A stretch of DNA of 58,682 nt from Burkholderiales bacterium (GTDB taxonomy: Bacteria > Pseudomonadota > Gammaproteobacteria > Burkholderiales > SG8-39). A program made the translations under genes and the position numbers. Shown piece after piece: positions 7,939-15,839 of this stretch. The notes beneath the pieces are model-generated. The model searched no databases. It was not told the DNA's origin and worked only from the letters and a program-made list of their open reading frames with translations. Within the stretch, counting starts at the first letter, position 1, and each line of letters starts with the position of its first letter. The DNA lies in NCBI GenBank assembly GCA_017880775.1, contig JADGRQ010000029.1:1-58682 (forward strand), written 5' to 3'.

Positions 7939-8835
7939 ATGAAAATGCATCCGATCCCAGCCGAGCGTATTGAATCGCGCATCCTGCTCGTGCGAGGGCA
8001 AAGGGTCCTGCTCGATACCGATCTCGCGACGCGCTACGGCGTACCCGTCAGTGCGTTGAACCAAGCAGTCAAGCGCAACCTCGAGTGCTTCCCCGGTGAC
8101 TTCATGTTTCAGCTCACCTGGGAGGAGGTCGAGGATCTAAGATCACAAACTGTGATCTTAAACAAAGTAATGCCCCCTGCAGCCCGTCGCGGCAGGCACG
8201 TCAAATACCGGCCCTACGTCTTCACCGAGCAGGGCGTGGCGATGCTCTCCTCGGTTCTCAGAAGCAAGCGGGCCGTACAGGTCAACGTGGAAATCATGCG
8301 CGAGATCGGCGAGGTCAAGGAGCTGGTAGCGGGCCTCGGGCCCAGGGCGCGCGCGGGAACGCCCCGCGAGGCGGCTGCCTTCGGCGAGGTCGTGCTGATC
8401 TCGGTTCCTTATGCGGCGCTGCCACAAATCGGCCGCGATCTCGCCGCCGAGTTGAAGGGCAAAGTGGTGCTCGAAACCGGCAACCCGGTCCAGGCCCGCG
8501 ACGGCGACATGGCCGTGGAGGCCCGGGCGAAGGGCACCGGTGTCGCGTCGGCCGAGTTTTTGCCCGGAGTGCGGCTGGTGCGTGCGTTCAACAGCGTTGG
8601 ATACAACTCGATCCGCAGCGAGGCACACCGTTCGGGCGAGCGGGTTGCGATCCCGCTCGCGGCCGATGACGAAGCCGCGCTCAAGATCGCGATACGCCTG
8701 GTCGAGGATGCGGGCTTCGAGCCGGTGGTCGTAGGGCCGCTCGCGCGCGCGAAGGAATTCGACTACGGGACGCCGGTGTTAGGCAAGGCGCTCACGGCGC
8801 GCGAGTTACGCAAGGTGCTCGGCATCGCTTCCTGA
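7939..8835 (+). CDS. Chimeric ORF: ORF6N DNA-binding domain fused to headless F420-type NADP reductase
   Basis: The first ~130 of 298 residues form an ORF6N domain, a phage and plasmid-associated DNA-binding module: IESRILLVRGQRVLLD, LATRYGVPVSALNQAVKRN, FQLTWEE and PYVFTEQGVAMLSSVLRS. Immediately after EIMREIGEV the frame continues as KELVAGLGPRARAGTPREA, then VVLISVPYAALPQIG, VVLETGNP and VRAFNSVGYNSI. That second part is the body of an NADPH-dependent F420 reductase-like (COG2085) protein. Its N-terminal GxGxxG nucleotide-binding segment is absent and is replaced by the ORF6N domain. The 3' end overlaps the convergent carrier gene by 30 bases. Redox activity is unlikely without the dinucleotide motif. 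The ATG at 7939 is chosen by ORF6N homology; a second ATG lies two codons later. Confidence 0.8.
   Translation: MKMHPIPAERIESRILLVRGQRVLLDTDLATRYGVPVSALNQAVKRNLECFPGDFMFQLTWEEVEDLRSQTVILNKVMPPAARRGRHVKYRPYVFTEQGVAMLSSVLRSKRAVQVNVEIMREIGEVKELVAGLGPRARAGTPREAAAFGEVVLISVPYAALPQIGRDLAAELKGKVVLETGNPVQARDGDMAVEARAKGTGVASAEFLPGVRLVRAFNSVGYNSIRSEAHRSGERVAIPLAADDEAALKIAIRLVEDAGFEPVVVGPLARAKEFDYGTPVLGKALTARELRKVLGIAS
8138..8160. repeat. Perfect inverted repeat inside the ORF6N domain
   Basis: TAAGATCACA at 8138-8147 and TGTGATCTTA at 8151-8160 are exact reverse complements separated by AAC. This 10-bp-arm dyad lies within the coding sequence, between the LTWEE segment and the PYVFTEQGVAM segment of the ORF6N domain, and encodes part of a locally unusual stretch. 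It could be an operator bound by the ORF6N protein itself, a hairpin in the mRNA, or chance. Confidence 0.6.
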
Positions 8836-10098
8836 ATCGACTACCGAGCGCTCGGCGCGGCGCTCCTGCGCGCGCCCGAGCGCCAGAGACAGAGCGAGCC
8901 AGGCGGCCGCGAGCGGAATCGCGACGAGCGAGATCGCGCGCAATTCCATCCCCAGCGAGCGCAGCGCCGCGAACAGCCAGCCGCCCGCGGCGTCCGCACC
9001 GCGGAACACGACAATGTCGATCACGTTCTTCGCCTTGTACTTCTCCTCGCGCGCGAGCACCGTGAACAGCACTTCGCGCGCCGGATTCGAGATCGCGAAG
9101 TTGGCGGTTCGCTGCAGCGCCTGGAATCCGATAACGACTGCCAGCATCGGGGCAGCGGCGAGCGCCGCGAATCCCGCCGCAATGACGACGGGCAGGACCG
9201 CGAGCGCCGCGCCGATGCCGAAGCGCTCGATCAGCTTCCCGGTCGCGAGAAACTGGACGCCGACCGTCAGAAGGCCGACTGCGAGGTCGATGCTGGCGAA
9301 CATGCGGGTACGGACCGCCGGATCGTCGGACGCGGCGGCGACGATGTTTGCCTGCTGGAAGTAGAGGAACGTCCCGGTGACCGAAAGCAGCGTCACCCAG
9401 AGCGCGATTCCGGCGAGGTAAGGCGAGCGCAGCATCATCGCGATGCCGTCGAACCACCCACCGCCGATCTCCCGCGCCACCGCTCGGGGCGCCGCCCTGC
9501 CCGCAGACCCCGCGGCAGCGGATTCGAGCCGGCTCACGCACAGGACCGCGACCTCGAGAAAAAGCGCCGCCACGAGGAGCAGATTCGCCGGGCCGAGCGG
9601 CACCGCCAGCCAGACGGTCAGCGCCGGGCCGGCGAGCGCTCCCGCGCTGCCGCCGGCGGCGATGAATGCGAACAGGCGCTTGCCCTGCTCGGAGGTGAAC
9701 AGGTCCGCCATGAACGACCAGAACACCGAGACGGCGAACAGGTTGAACACGCTGATCCAGACGAAGAACACTCTTGCGACGGTGAGCCGCTCGATGTCGA
9801 ATGTCAGCAGCAGCCAGAACACCGCGATGTTGGCCGCGAAGAAATGGTAGACAATCGGAATCAGGCGCCGCCGCGGCAACCGCGCCACCAGCGCGCCGTA
9901 GAGCGGCACCGCCGCGAGCATGGTGAGGAAGGTCGCGGTAAACAGCCACTGCAGGTTGCGCACTCCGCCCGCGACCCCCATCTCGTCGCGCAGCGGCCGA
10001 AGCACGTAGTAGCCCGCGAGCAGGCAGAAGAAATAGGCAAACGACCACCCAAGCGCACTTCCCTCGCCGGGCTGTACCGAGCGGATCCGCAGTACCAT
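8806..10098 (-). CDS. MFS-type / NTP-NDP exchanger-like membrane carrier
   Basis: This 430-residue polytopic membrane protein has about 10-12 hydrophobic segments. The opening FFCLLAGYYVLRPLRDEMGVAGGV and the loop ALVARLPRRRLIPIVYHFF are characteristic of the bacterial family annotated as NTP/NDP exchange (TLC-like) transporters. RVFFVWISVFNLFAVSVFWSFMADLF and the glycine-rich AAGGSAGALAGPALT follow. In free-living bacteria the transported solute of this family is not established, so nucleotide exchange is only a family label. The gene runs divergently from the Bug receptor at 10163 and its 3' end overlaps the ORF6N chimera. Confidence 0.82.
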   Translation of the reverse strand: MVLRIRSVQPGEGSALGWSFAYFFCLLAGYYVLRPLRDEMGVAGGVRNLQWLFTATFLTMLAAVPLYGALVARLPRRRLIPIVYHFFAANIAVFWLLLTFDIERLTVARVFFVWISVFNLFAVSVFWSFMADLFTSEQGKRLFAFIAAGGSAGALAGPALTVWLAVPLGPANLLLVAALFLEVAVLCVSRLESAAAGSAGRAAPRAVAREIGGGWFDGIAMMLRSPYLAGIALWVTLLSVTGTFLYFQQANIVAAASDDPAVRTRMFASIDLAVGLLTVGVQFLATGKLIERFGIGAALAVLPVVIAAGFAALAAAPMLAVVIGFQALQRTANFAISNPAREVLFTVLAREEKYKAKNVIDIVVFRGADAAGGWLFAALRSLGMELRAISLVAIPLAAAWLALSLALGRAQERRAERSVVDSGSDAEHLA

Positions 10099-10162
10099 CG
10101 CGCGTTCGTTCCTCCAGACTCGACTTTACTAGAATGCGCATGCGTCAACCCAAGGGGGTTTC

Positions 10163-11113
10163 ATGAAATTCGGCGTCGCAATCGCATTGGCGATGTTTGC
10201 TTCGCTCGCTGGCGCGCAAAGCTGGCCCACCAAGCCGATCCACGTAATCCTGCAGTTTCCGCCGGGCGGATCCACGGATGTCGTCGCGCGCATCCTCGGC
10301 CAGGCGATGACGCAATCGCTGGGCCAGCCGGTGATCGTGGAAAACAAACCGGGTGCTGACGGCGCGATCGCGGCGGAGTATGTGGCGCGCGCCGAACCCG
10401 ACGGCTACACGTATTTCCTCGCGTCCAACACGCCGATGATGCAGGTTCCGCTGCTGAGGAAAAATCCGCCCTACGACCCGGTGAAGCACTTCACGGCGGT
10501 ATCGCTGGTCGGGCGGTACGTCTATGTGCTGGTCGTCGCGCCGTCCCTGCCGGCGAAAAGCGTGCAGGACTTGATCGCCTACGCCCGCGACAATCCCGGC
10601 CGACTGAACTATGGCAGCTACAGCGGCGTGACCCAGCTGATGTACGCCAGGATCCGGTCCGTGTCGAACATCGACATGACGATGGTGCCCTACAAGGGCG
10701 AAGCCCCCACGGTCGCGGACATCATCGGGGGTCACGTGCAATTGACATTTGCCACCCCGACCAGCACCCTCGTGCACATCAAGGACGGAAGGCTCCGCGC
10801 GCTGGCGACGCTGCTGCCATCGCGATTCGCGTTGCTGCCGGAGGTCCCTACGGCGGCCGAGGCCGGCCTGCCGCCGTTTACGGCGGGAACCTGGGCGGCG
10901 CTCTTCGGCCCAGCGCGGTTGCCGCCCGAGATCGTCTCCCGCATGAACAAGGAACTGAACGCGGCGATGCGGCGCCCGGACGTGCGCGAGAAAATCGACC
11001 GGCAGGGTTTCGAACTCGCCGGCTCGACGCCGGAGGAGATGGCCGCGTTTCTTCTGGAACAGCTTGGATCCTGGGGCCGCGCTTTCCGCGAGGCAGGCAT
11101 GAACCCCGAATAG
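10163..11113 (+). CDS. TctC/Bug family periplasmic substrate-binding protein
   Basis: This 316-residue Bug receptor has a short signal peptide (MKFGVAIALAMFASLAGAQ) and then SWPTKPIHVILQFPPGGSTD, the usual first strand and phosphate-binding-like loop. VENKPGADGAIAAEYVA, MVPYKGEAPTVADIIGGHVQ and the C-terminal GSTPEEMAAFLLEQ complete the family pattern. It is preceded by AAGGGGG close to the ATG. It is followed after 18 bases by an exported aldo/keto reductase, which suggests a two-gene unit dealing with one carboxylate or carbonyl compound. The ligand is not deducible. Confidence 0.95.
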   Translation: MKFGVAIALAMFASLAGAQSWPTKPIHVILQFPPGGSTDVVARILGQAMTQSLGQPVIVENKPGADGAIAAEYVARAEPDGYTYFLASNTPMMQVPLLRKNPPYDPVKHFTAVSLVGRYVYVLVVAPSLPAKSVQDLIAYARDNPGRLNYGSYSGVTQLMYARIRSVSNIDMTMVPYKGEAPTVADIIGGHVQLTFATPTSTLVHIKDGRLRALATLLPSRFALLPEVPTAAEAGLPPFTAGTWAALFGPARLPPEIVSRMNKELNAAMRRPDVREKIDRQGFELAGSTPEEMAAFLLEQLGSWGRAFREAGMNPE

Positions 11114-11131
11114 TGCAAACTGAATGACCCC

Positions 11132-12046
11132 ATGGACCCCAACCGACGTCATGCGCTACGCGCTCTGGGCGGCCTCGGCGCTTCGCTCGTAATGACGCCG
11201 GCTCCTGCACAGCCTGCCGGACTGCTTGCCCGCCCGATTCCCTCCAGCGGCGAGGCCTTGCCGATCGTCGGCCTCGGCACCTGGCAGGTGTTCGACGCCG
11301 GCAACGACTCCGCGGCGCGCGCACCACTGAAGGACGTGCTGAAGCACTTCTTCGCCGGCGGTGGCCGCCTGCTCGATTCCTCGCCGATGTACGGCACCAG
11401 CGAATCGGTGGTCGGCGACCTGTGCGCGGAGCTGAACGTCTGCGCGCCGCTCTTCATCGCCACCAAGGTTTGGACAAGCGGCAGGGACGAAGGCATCCGG
11501 CAGATGGAGACCTCCTTCCGCCGGCTACGCGCGAAAACGATGGACCTGATGCAGGTGCACAATCTGCTGGATGTGACCACGCACACCAAGACATTGCTCG
11601 ACTGGAAGGCTAAGGGGCGCGTGCGCTACATCGGCATCACCCACTACACATCCTCGGCCTACGCCGAGGTGGAGAAAACGCTCAATGCAGCGCCCTACGA
11701 CTTCCTGCAGATCAACTACTCGCTGGGCGAGCGCGAGTCGGAGAAACGCCTGCTGCCGCTCGCGCGCGAGCGCAATGTCGCTGTCATCGCCAACCGCCCC
11801 TTCGCCGAGGGCGCAATGTTCCGCAAGGTGCGCGGCAAGCCGCTGCCGGAATGGGCGAAGGAGATCGGTGTCCAGAGTTGGGCGCAGTATTTCCTGAAAT
11901 GGATCCTGGGCAATCCGGCGGTAACCTGCGTCATCCCGGGCACGGGCAAGGCCGAACACATGGCCGACAACCTCGCTGCCGGGCGCGGCGCGATGCCCGA
12001 TGCGGCCCAGCGCCGCCGCATGCTCGAGCATTTCGATTCGCTGTAG
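11132..12046 (+). CDS. Aldo/keto reductase with Tat-like signal
   Basis: This 304-residue protein has an N-terminal twin-arginine sequence (MDPNRRHALRALGGLGASLV) followed by a cleavage-like APAQPAG, so it is probably exported folded with its cofactor. The AKR barrel follows. LPIVGLGTWQVFD opens the fold, LLDSSPMYGTSE carries the catalytic Asp and Tyr, FIATKVW the Lys and LMQVHN the His. The tail VTCVIPGTGKAEHMADN is the NADP-binding end. The catalytic tetrad appears complete. Secreted AKRs of this type are common in proteobacteria with unknown substrates. It lies directly downstream of a Bug receptor gene. Confidence 0.9.
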   Translation: MDPNRRHALRALGGLGASLVMTPAPAQPAGLLARPIPSSGEALPIVGLGTWQVFDAGNDSAARAPLKDVLKHFFAGGGRLLDSSPMYGTSESVVGDLCAELNVCAPLFIATKVWTSGRDEGIRQMETSFRRLRAKTMDLMQVHNLLDVTTHTKTLLDWKAKGRVRYIGITHYTSSAYAEVEKTLNAAPYDFLQINYSLGERESEKRLLPLARERNVAVIANRPFAEGAMFRKVRGKPLPEWAKEIGVQSWAQYFLKWILGNPAVTCVIPGTGKAEHMADNLAAGRGAMPDAAQRRRMLEHFDSL

Positions 12047-12069
12047 CGCCATGCCACGGCCCGTCGCGC

Positions 12070-13653
12070 TCAGGCGGCGGACGCGGGAACCGGCAGCTCG
12101 AAGTAGAACGTCGCGCCGCATCCCGGCGTGCTTTCCGCCCAGACGCGGCCGCCGTGGCGCTCGGCGACCCGCTTGACCGTGGACAGCCCCACGCCATGGC
12201 CCGAGAACTCGCCCGCGCCATGCAGCCGCTGGAACACGCCGAACAGACGCCCGGCGTAGGCCGGATCAAAACCGGCGCCGTCATCGCGGACGTAGAAACT
12301 GCGCAGCGATCCGGCCGGGGGCAGCGCGCCGAACTCGATGCGCGCGGCGGCGTTCCTGGAGGTGTATTTCCAGGCATTGCCCAGCAGGTTCTCGAGCAGC
12401 ACGCGCAACAGGCGCGCATCGCCATCCACCTCGATGCCGTCCTCGATGGACAGCACGACCCGGCGTTGCGGCGCGCTCGCCACCAGTTCGGCCCCGATGG
12501 TGCGCGCGAGCTCCGACAGCGACACGCGCGAGCGGTGCAGCTCAACGCGCACCAGCCTGGCGAGCGCGAGCAGCGCGTCGATCATGCCCGACATGCGCTC
12601 GGCGCCGTCGATGATGCGCGTCAGGTGCTGTTGTCCGGCCGCCCCGAGGGTCGAGTCGTTCTCGTCGGCGAGCAGCGTCGAGAAGCCGCGGATCGCGCGC
12701 AGCGGCGCGCGCAGGTCGTGCGCCACCGAGTAGCTGAACGCCTCCAGCTCCCGATTGGCGACTTCGAGCTCGCGCGTGCGCTCGGCGACGCGCTGCTCGA
12801 GCTGGGCGTTCAGGCGCCGCACCTCGAGCTCGGCCTGCTTGCGTTCGGTGACGTCGCGCAGGATCGACGCAACGAAGGCCTCGCCCGCCACGTCGAGGCG
12901 CGCCGAATCGAGGATCGCCTCGCGCAACTCGCCCTCCTTGCGCCGCAGCCGGAGTTCGAATCCTTGAACCGCCCCATGCCGCTCGACCTCCACGCGCAGC
13001 GTCGAGCGCACCTCCGGCTCGATCAAGCCGAGTTCCACCGAGGTGCGGCCGGTCGCTTCGCCGCGCGTCCAGCCGGTGACCTGCTCGAAGGCGGAATTGA
13101 CTTCGGCGATGCGTCCGTCGCTCAGGCGCGCGATGATCGCGCACAGCGGCAGCGCCTCGAACAGCCGTGCGAATTTCTCGCGCGAGATGCGCTGCGCAAG
13201 GTCGGCGGCCCTGCGTTCGCTGACATCGGTGATCACGCCGAAGCGCCCGCGCCGGCCTTGGGGGTCTGCGACGGTCTGGCCGCGCACCTCGATCCAGACC
13301 TGGGATTGGTCGTGCCGCCGGATGCGGATCGTCGCGGCATACCGGCCCGATTCCGCGTCCGCGCGCGCGACGGCTTCGGTCAGCCTGCCGCGGTCCTCGG
13401 AATGAACCAGCTCGAGCACCTCGTTTGCCGAGCGCGGCATCGCCTCGATGCGCCGCCCGAAGATCGCCGCCGCTTCCGGCGACCAGGTGTACTCGCCGCT
13501 CTCCAGGTCGCGGGACCAGGTACCCATGTGCGCGGCCGAAAGCGAGAGCCGCAGCAGCGTGTCGCTTTCGCGCAGCGCGCGCTCGGCGCGGCGCTCGGTG
13601 CGCTGCTTGCCGGGTGTGGTCATGGGAGAGGTAGAATCGGCGGGTAACATCAT
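12070..13653 (-). CDS. PAS-domain sensor histidine kinase
   Basis: This roughly 527-residue kinase has two or three PAS/PAC modules (for example WSRDLESGEYTWSPEAAAIFG and LCAIIARLSDGRIAEVNSAFEQVTGW, each followed by PAC sequences). A short coiled coil (VRRLNAQLEQRVAERTRELE) and a HisKA domain follow, with the phosphoacceptor at about His312 in FSYSVAHDLRAPLRAIRG. The HATPase shows N (NLLGNAWKYTS), G1 (DDGAGFDPAY) and G2 (GHGVGLSTVKRV) boxes. No transmembrane helix is seen, so it is probably cytoplasmic. The start at 13653 is chosen because AGGTGA precedes it; an ATG at 13623 is the alternative. No response regulator gene is adjacent, so it is an orphan kinase. Confidence 0.9.
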   Translation of the reverse strand: MMLPADSTSPMTTPGKQRTERRAERALRESDTLLRLSLSAAHMGTWSRDLESGEYTWSPEAAAIFGRRIEAMPRSANEVLELVHSEDRGRLTEAVARADAESGRYAATIRIRRHDQSQVWIEVRGQTVADPQGRRGRFGVITDVSERRAADLAQRISREKFARLFEALPLCAIIARLSDGRIAEVNSAFEQVTGWTRGEATGRTSVELGLIEPEVRSTLRVEVERHGAVQGFELRLRRKEGELREAILDSARLDVAGEAFVASILRDVTERKQAELEVRRLNAQLEQRVAERTRELEVANRELEAFSYSVAHDLRAPLRAIRGFSTLLADENDSTLGAAGQQHLTRIIDGAERMSGMIDALLALARLVRVELHRSRVSLSELARTIGAELVASAPQRRVVLSIEDGIEVDGDARLLRVLLENLLGNAWKYTSRNAAARIEFGALPPAGSLRSFYVRDDGAGFDPAYAGRLFGVFQRLHGAGEFSGHGVGLSTVKRVAERHGGRVWAESTPGCGATFYFELPVPASAA

Positions 13654-13679
13654 CTTCACCTGCCACGGGAGCAGACTAC

Positions 13680-14855
13680 ATGAAAAACAGGCTGTTAGCC
13701 CTCGCCGCGGGTTTCGCATTCACGATGCTCGCGGCTTCCGCAGGCGCCGCCGACAAGGTCAAAATCGGCTTCGTGAGCACCCTGTCGGGACCCTCCGCGG
13801 CGCTCGGCGTGGACATCCGCGACGCCTTCACCCTTGCGGTGAAGCTGAACGGCGGCAAGTTGGGCGGCCTCTCAGCCGAGATTCTGATCGGCGACGACCA
13901 GTTCAAGCCGGACGTGGGCCGCCAGCTGGCCGAGAAGTTCGTCAAGCTGGACAAGGTCGACTTTCTCACGGGCTACGTGTTCTCGAACATCATGCTGGCC
14001 TCGATCCCGGTGGCGTTCGAGAACAAGGTGATCTACGTCAGCCCGAACGCCGCGCCCTCGCCGCTCGCCGGCAAGCAGTGCAATCCGTATTTCTTCGCGG
14101 TGGCCTGGCCCAACGACGCTTACCACGAGGCGGCCGGCCAGTACGCGACCCAGAAGGGCTACAAGAGCACCTACCTGATCGCGCCGAACTACCAGGCCGG
14201 TAAGGACTCGCTCGGCGGCTTCAAGCGCTTCTACAAGGGAAAGATCGCCGATGAGGTCTACACCCAGCTCGGGCAGCTCGATTACGCCGCGGAACTCGCG
14301 CAGGTGCGCGCGGCCAAGCCCGAGGCGCTGTACATCTTCCTGCCCGGCGGCATGGGCATCAACTTCATCAAGCAGTTCGTCGCCTCCGGCCTGTCGAAGG
14401 ACGTGCAGCTGATCACGCCGGGCTTCGGCTCCGACCAGGACGTGATCCGCCCGGTTGGCGACGCGATGCTCGGCCTGTTCGACACCTCCCACTGGGCACT
14501 CGATTTCGATAACCCGGCCAACAAGAAATTCGTCGCCGAGTTCGAAAAGGAGTACAAGCGCCTGCCCTCGGTGTTCGCCGCGCAGGGCTACGACACGGCG
14601 CTCCTGATCGACTCGGCGGTGCGCGAGGTGAAGGGCAAGCTGGACGACAAGGAAGCCGTCAGGCGCGCGCTGAAGGCCGCCAAGTTCGCCTCGGTGCGCG
14701 GCAACTTCAAGTTCAACCGCAACCAGTATCCGATCCAGAACTACGTGCTGCGCGTGGTCGGCCGGGATGCGCAGGGGCGGCTCGTGAACAAGACCATCGC
14801 CACCGTGTTCAAGGACCACGGCGATGCATACGTGCAGGACTGCGCGATGAAGTGA
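13680..14855 (+). CDS. Branched-chain-type ABC transporter substrate-binding protein (LivK-like)
   Basis: This 391-residue periplasmic receptor carries a signal peptide (MKNRLLALAAGFAFTMLAASAGAAD). The peripla_BP_6 fold opens with KVKIGFVSTLSGPSAALGVD. Further landmarks are YVSPNAAPSPLAGKQCNPYFF and FAAQGYDTALLIDSAVREV. It heads the complete Liv cluster and is followed by a rho-independent terminator before the permease genes, an arrangement that lets receptor mRNA exceed transporter mRNA. Receptors of this subgroup frequently bind aromatic or other organic acids as well as amino acids, so the ligand is open. Divergent transcription from the histidine kinase at 13653 leaves a very short shared promoter region. 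Confidence 0.93.
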   Translation: MKNRLLALAAGFAFTMLAASAGAADKVKIGFVSTLSGPSAALGVDIRDAFTLAVKLNGGKLGGLSAEILIGDDQFKPDVGRQLAEKFVKLDKVDFLTGYVFSNIMLASIPVAFENKVIYVSPNAAPSPLAGKQCNPYFFAVAWPNDAYHEAAGQYATQKGYKSTYLIAPNYQAGKDSLGGFKRFYKGKIADEVYTQLGQLDYAAELAQVRAAKPEALYIFLPGGMGINFIKQFVASGLSKDVQLITPGFGSDQDVIRPVGDAMLGLFDTSHWALDFDNPANKKFVAEFEKEYKRLPSVFAAQGYDTALLIDSAVREVKGKLDDKEAVRRALKAAKFASVRGNFKFNRNQYPIQNYVLRVVGRDAQGRLVNKTIATVFKDHGDAYVQDCAMK

Positions 14856-14874
14856 GCGCTGCCGCGCCAAGAAC

Positions 14875-14902
14875 AAAGGGGTGATCCGTCACCCCTTTTT
14901 TT
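14875..14902 (+). terminator. Rho-independent terminator between receptor and permease genes
   Basis: AAAGGGGTGA (14875-14884) and TCACCCCTTT (14889-14898) form a perfect 10-bp stem with a TCCG loop, followed by a run of T. It lies 20 bases after the receptor stop and nine bases before the LivH start. It would therefore reduce, but probably not abolish, transcription into livHMGF. Confidence 0.9.
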
Positions 14903-14911
14903 ACGCCAGCC

Positions 14912-15829
14912 ATGTCCTGGATCCTGATCCTCGAGCAATCGCTGAACGGCCTGCAGTTCGGGCTGATGCTGTTCCTGCTCGCCGCGGGGCTGACGCTCGT
15001 GTTCGGCATCATGGACATGATCAACCTCGCGCATGGGTCGCTGTACATGCTGGGCGCGTTCTTCGCGGCAACCCTGGTGCAGGCCACCGGCTCGTTCGCG
15101 CTCGGCGTGCTGTTGGCGATTCCCGCCACCGCGCTCGCCGGCATGCTGCTGGAGGTGGCGGTGCTGCGCACGTTGTATGCACGCGATCACCTCTCGCAGG
15201 TGCTCGCCACGTTTGCGCTGATCCTGATCGCGAACGAAGTGGTGCGCATCGTATGGGGCTCGGACCTGCAGATGACCATGCCCGCCGCGCTGTCCGGTCC
15301 GGTCCAGTTGCTACCCGGCATGCCCTACCCCGCATACCGGCTGCTGATCATCGGCGTCGGCCTCGCGGTGGCCGCGCTGCTCTATGTGCTGGTGGCGAAG
15401 ACGCGCATCGGCATGCTGGTGCGCGCCGGCGCGTCCAACCGCGAGATGGCGCTCGCGATGGGGGTGAACATCCAGCGGTTGTTCACGCTGGTGTTCGGTG
15501 TCGGCGCGGCGCTGTGCGCGGTCGCCGGCGCGATGCTCGGGCCGCTGTTCGCGGTACAGGTCGGCATGGGCGAGTCGATCCTGATCCTCGCCTTCGTCGT
15601 CATCGTGATCGGCGGCATCGGCTCGATCCGCGGTGCGCTGGTGGGCGCGGTGCTGGTGGGGATGGTCGACACCATCGGCCGCGCGTTCCTGCCGCACCTG
15701 TTCGGCCTGTTCCTGCCGCCGCAGTTTGCCAGCGCGGCCGGCCCGGCCATCGCCTCGGTGCTGGTGTACCTGCTGATGGCGGTGGTGCTGTTCGTGAGAC
15801 CGCAGGGCCTGTTCCCTGCTCGTGGATGA
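14912..15829 (+). CDS. livH: Branched-chain-type ABC transporter permease LivH
   Basis: This 305-residue inner-membrane permease has about eight hydrophobic helices. The N-terminal LNGLQFGLMLFLLAAGLTLVFG, then MDMINLAHGSLYMLGAF and the C-terminal IVIGGIGSIRGALVGAVLVG are LivH signatures; the last includes the cytoplasmic EAA-like loop. It starts nine bases after the terminator, so it depends on readthrough or an internal promoter. Its stop region overlaps the start region of LivM. It pairs with LivM to form the membrane channel. Confidence 0.95.
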   Translation: MSWILILEQSLNGLQFGLMLFLLAAGLTLVFGIMDMINLAHGSLYMLGAFFAATLVQATGSFALGVLLAIPATALAGMLLEVAVLRTLYARDHLSQVLATFALILIANEVVRIVWGSDLQMTMPAALSGPVQLLPGMPYPAYRLLIIGVGLAVAALLYVLVAKTRIGMLVRAGASNREMALAMGVNIQRLFTLVFGVGAALCAVAGAMLGPLFAVQVGMGESILILAFVVIVIGGIGSIRGALVGAVLVGMVDTIGRAFLPHLFGLFLPPQFASAAGPAIASVLVYLLMAVVLFVRPQGLFPARG

Positions 15830-15839
15830 CTGCGCGCGG

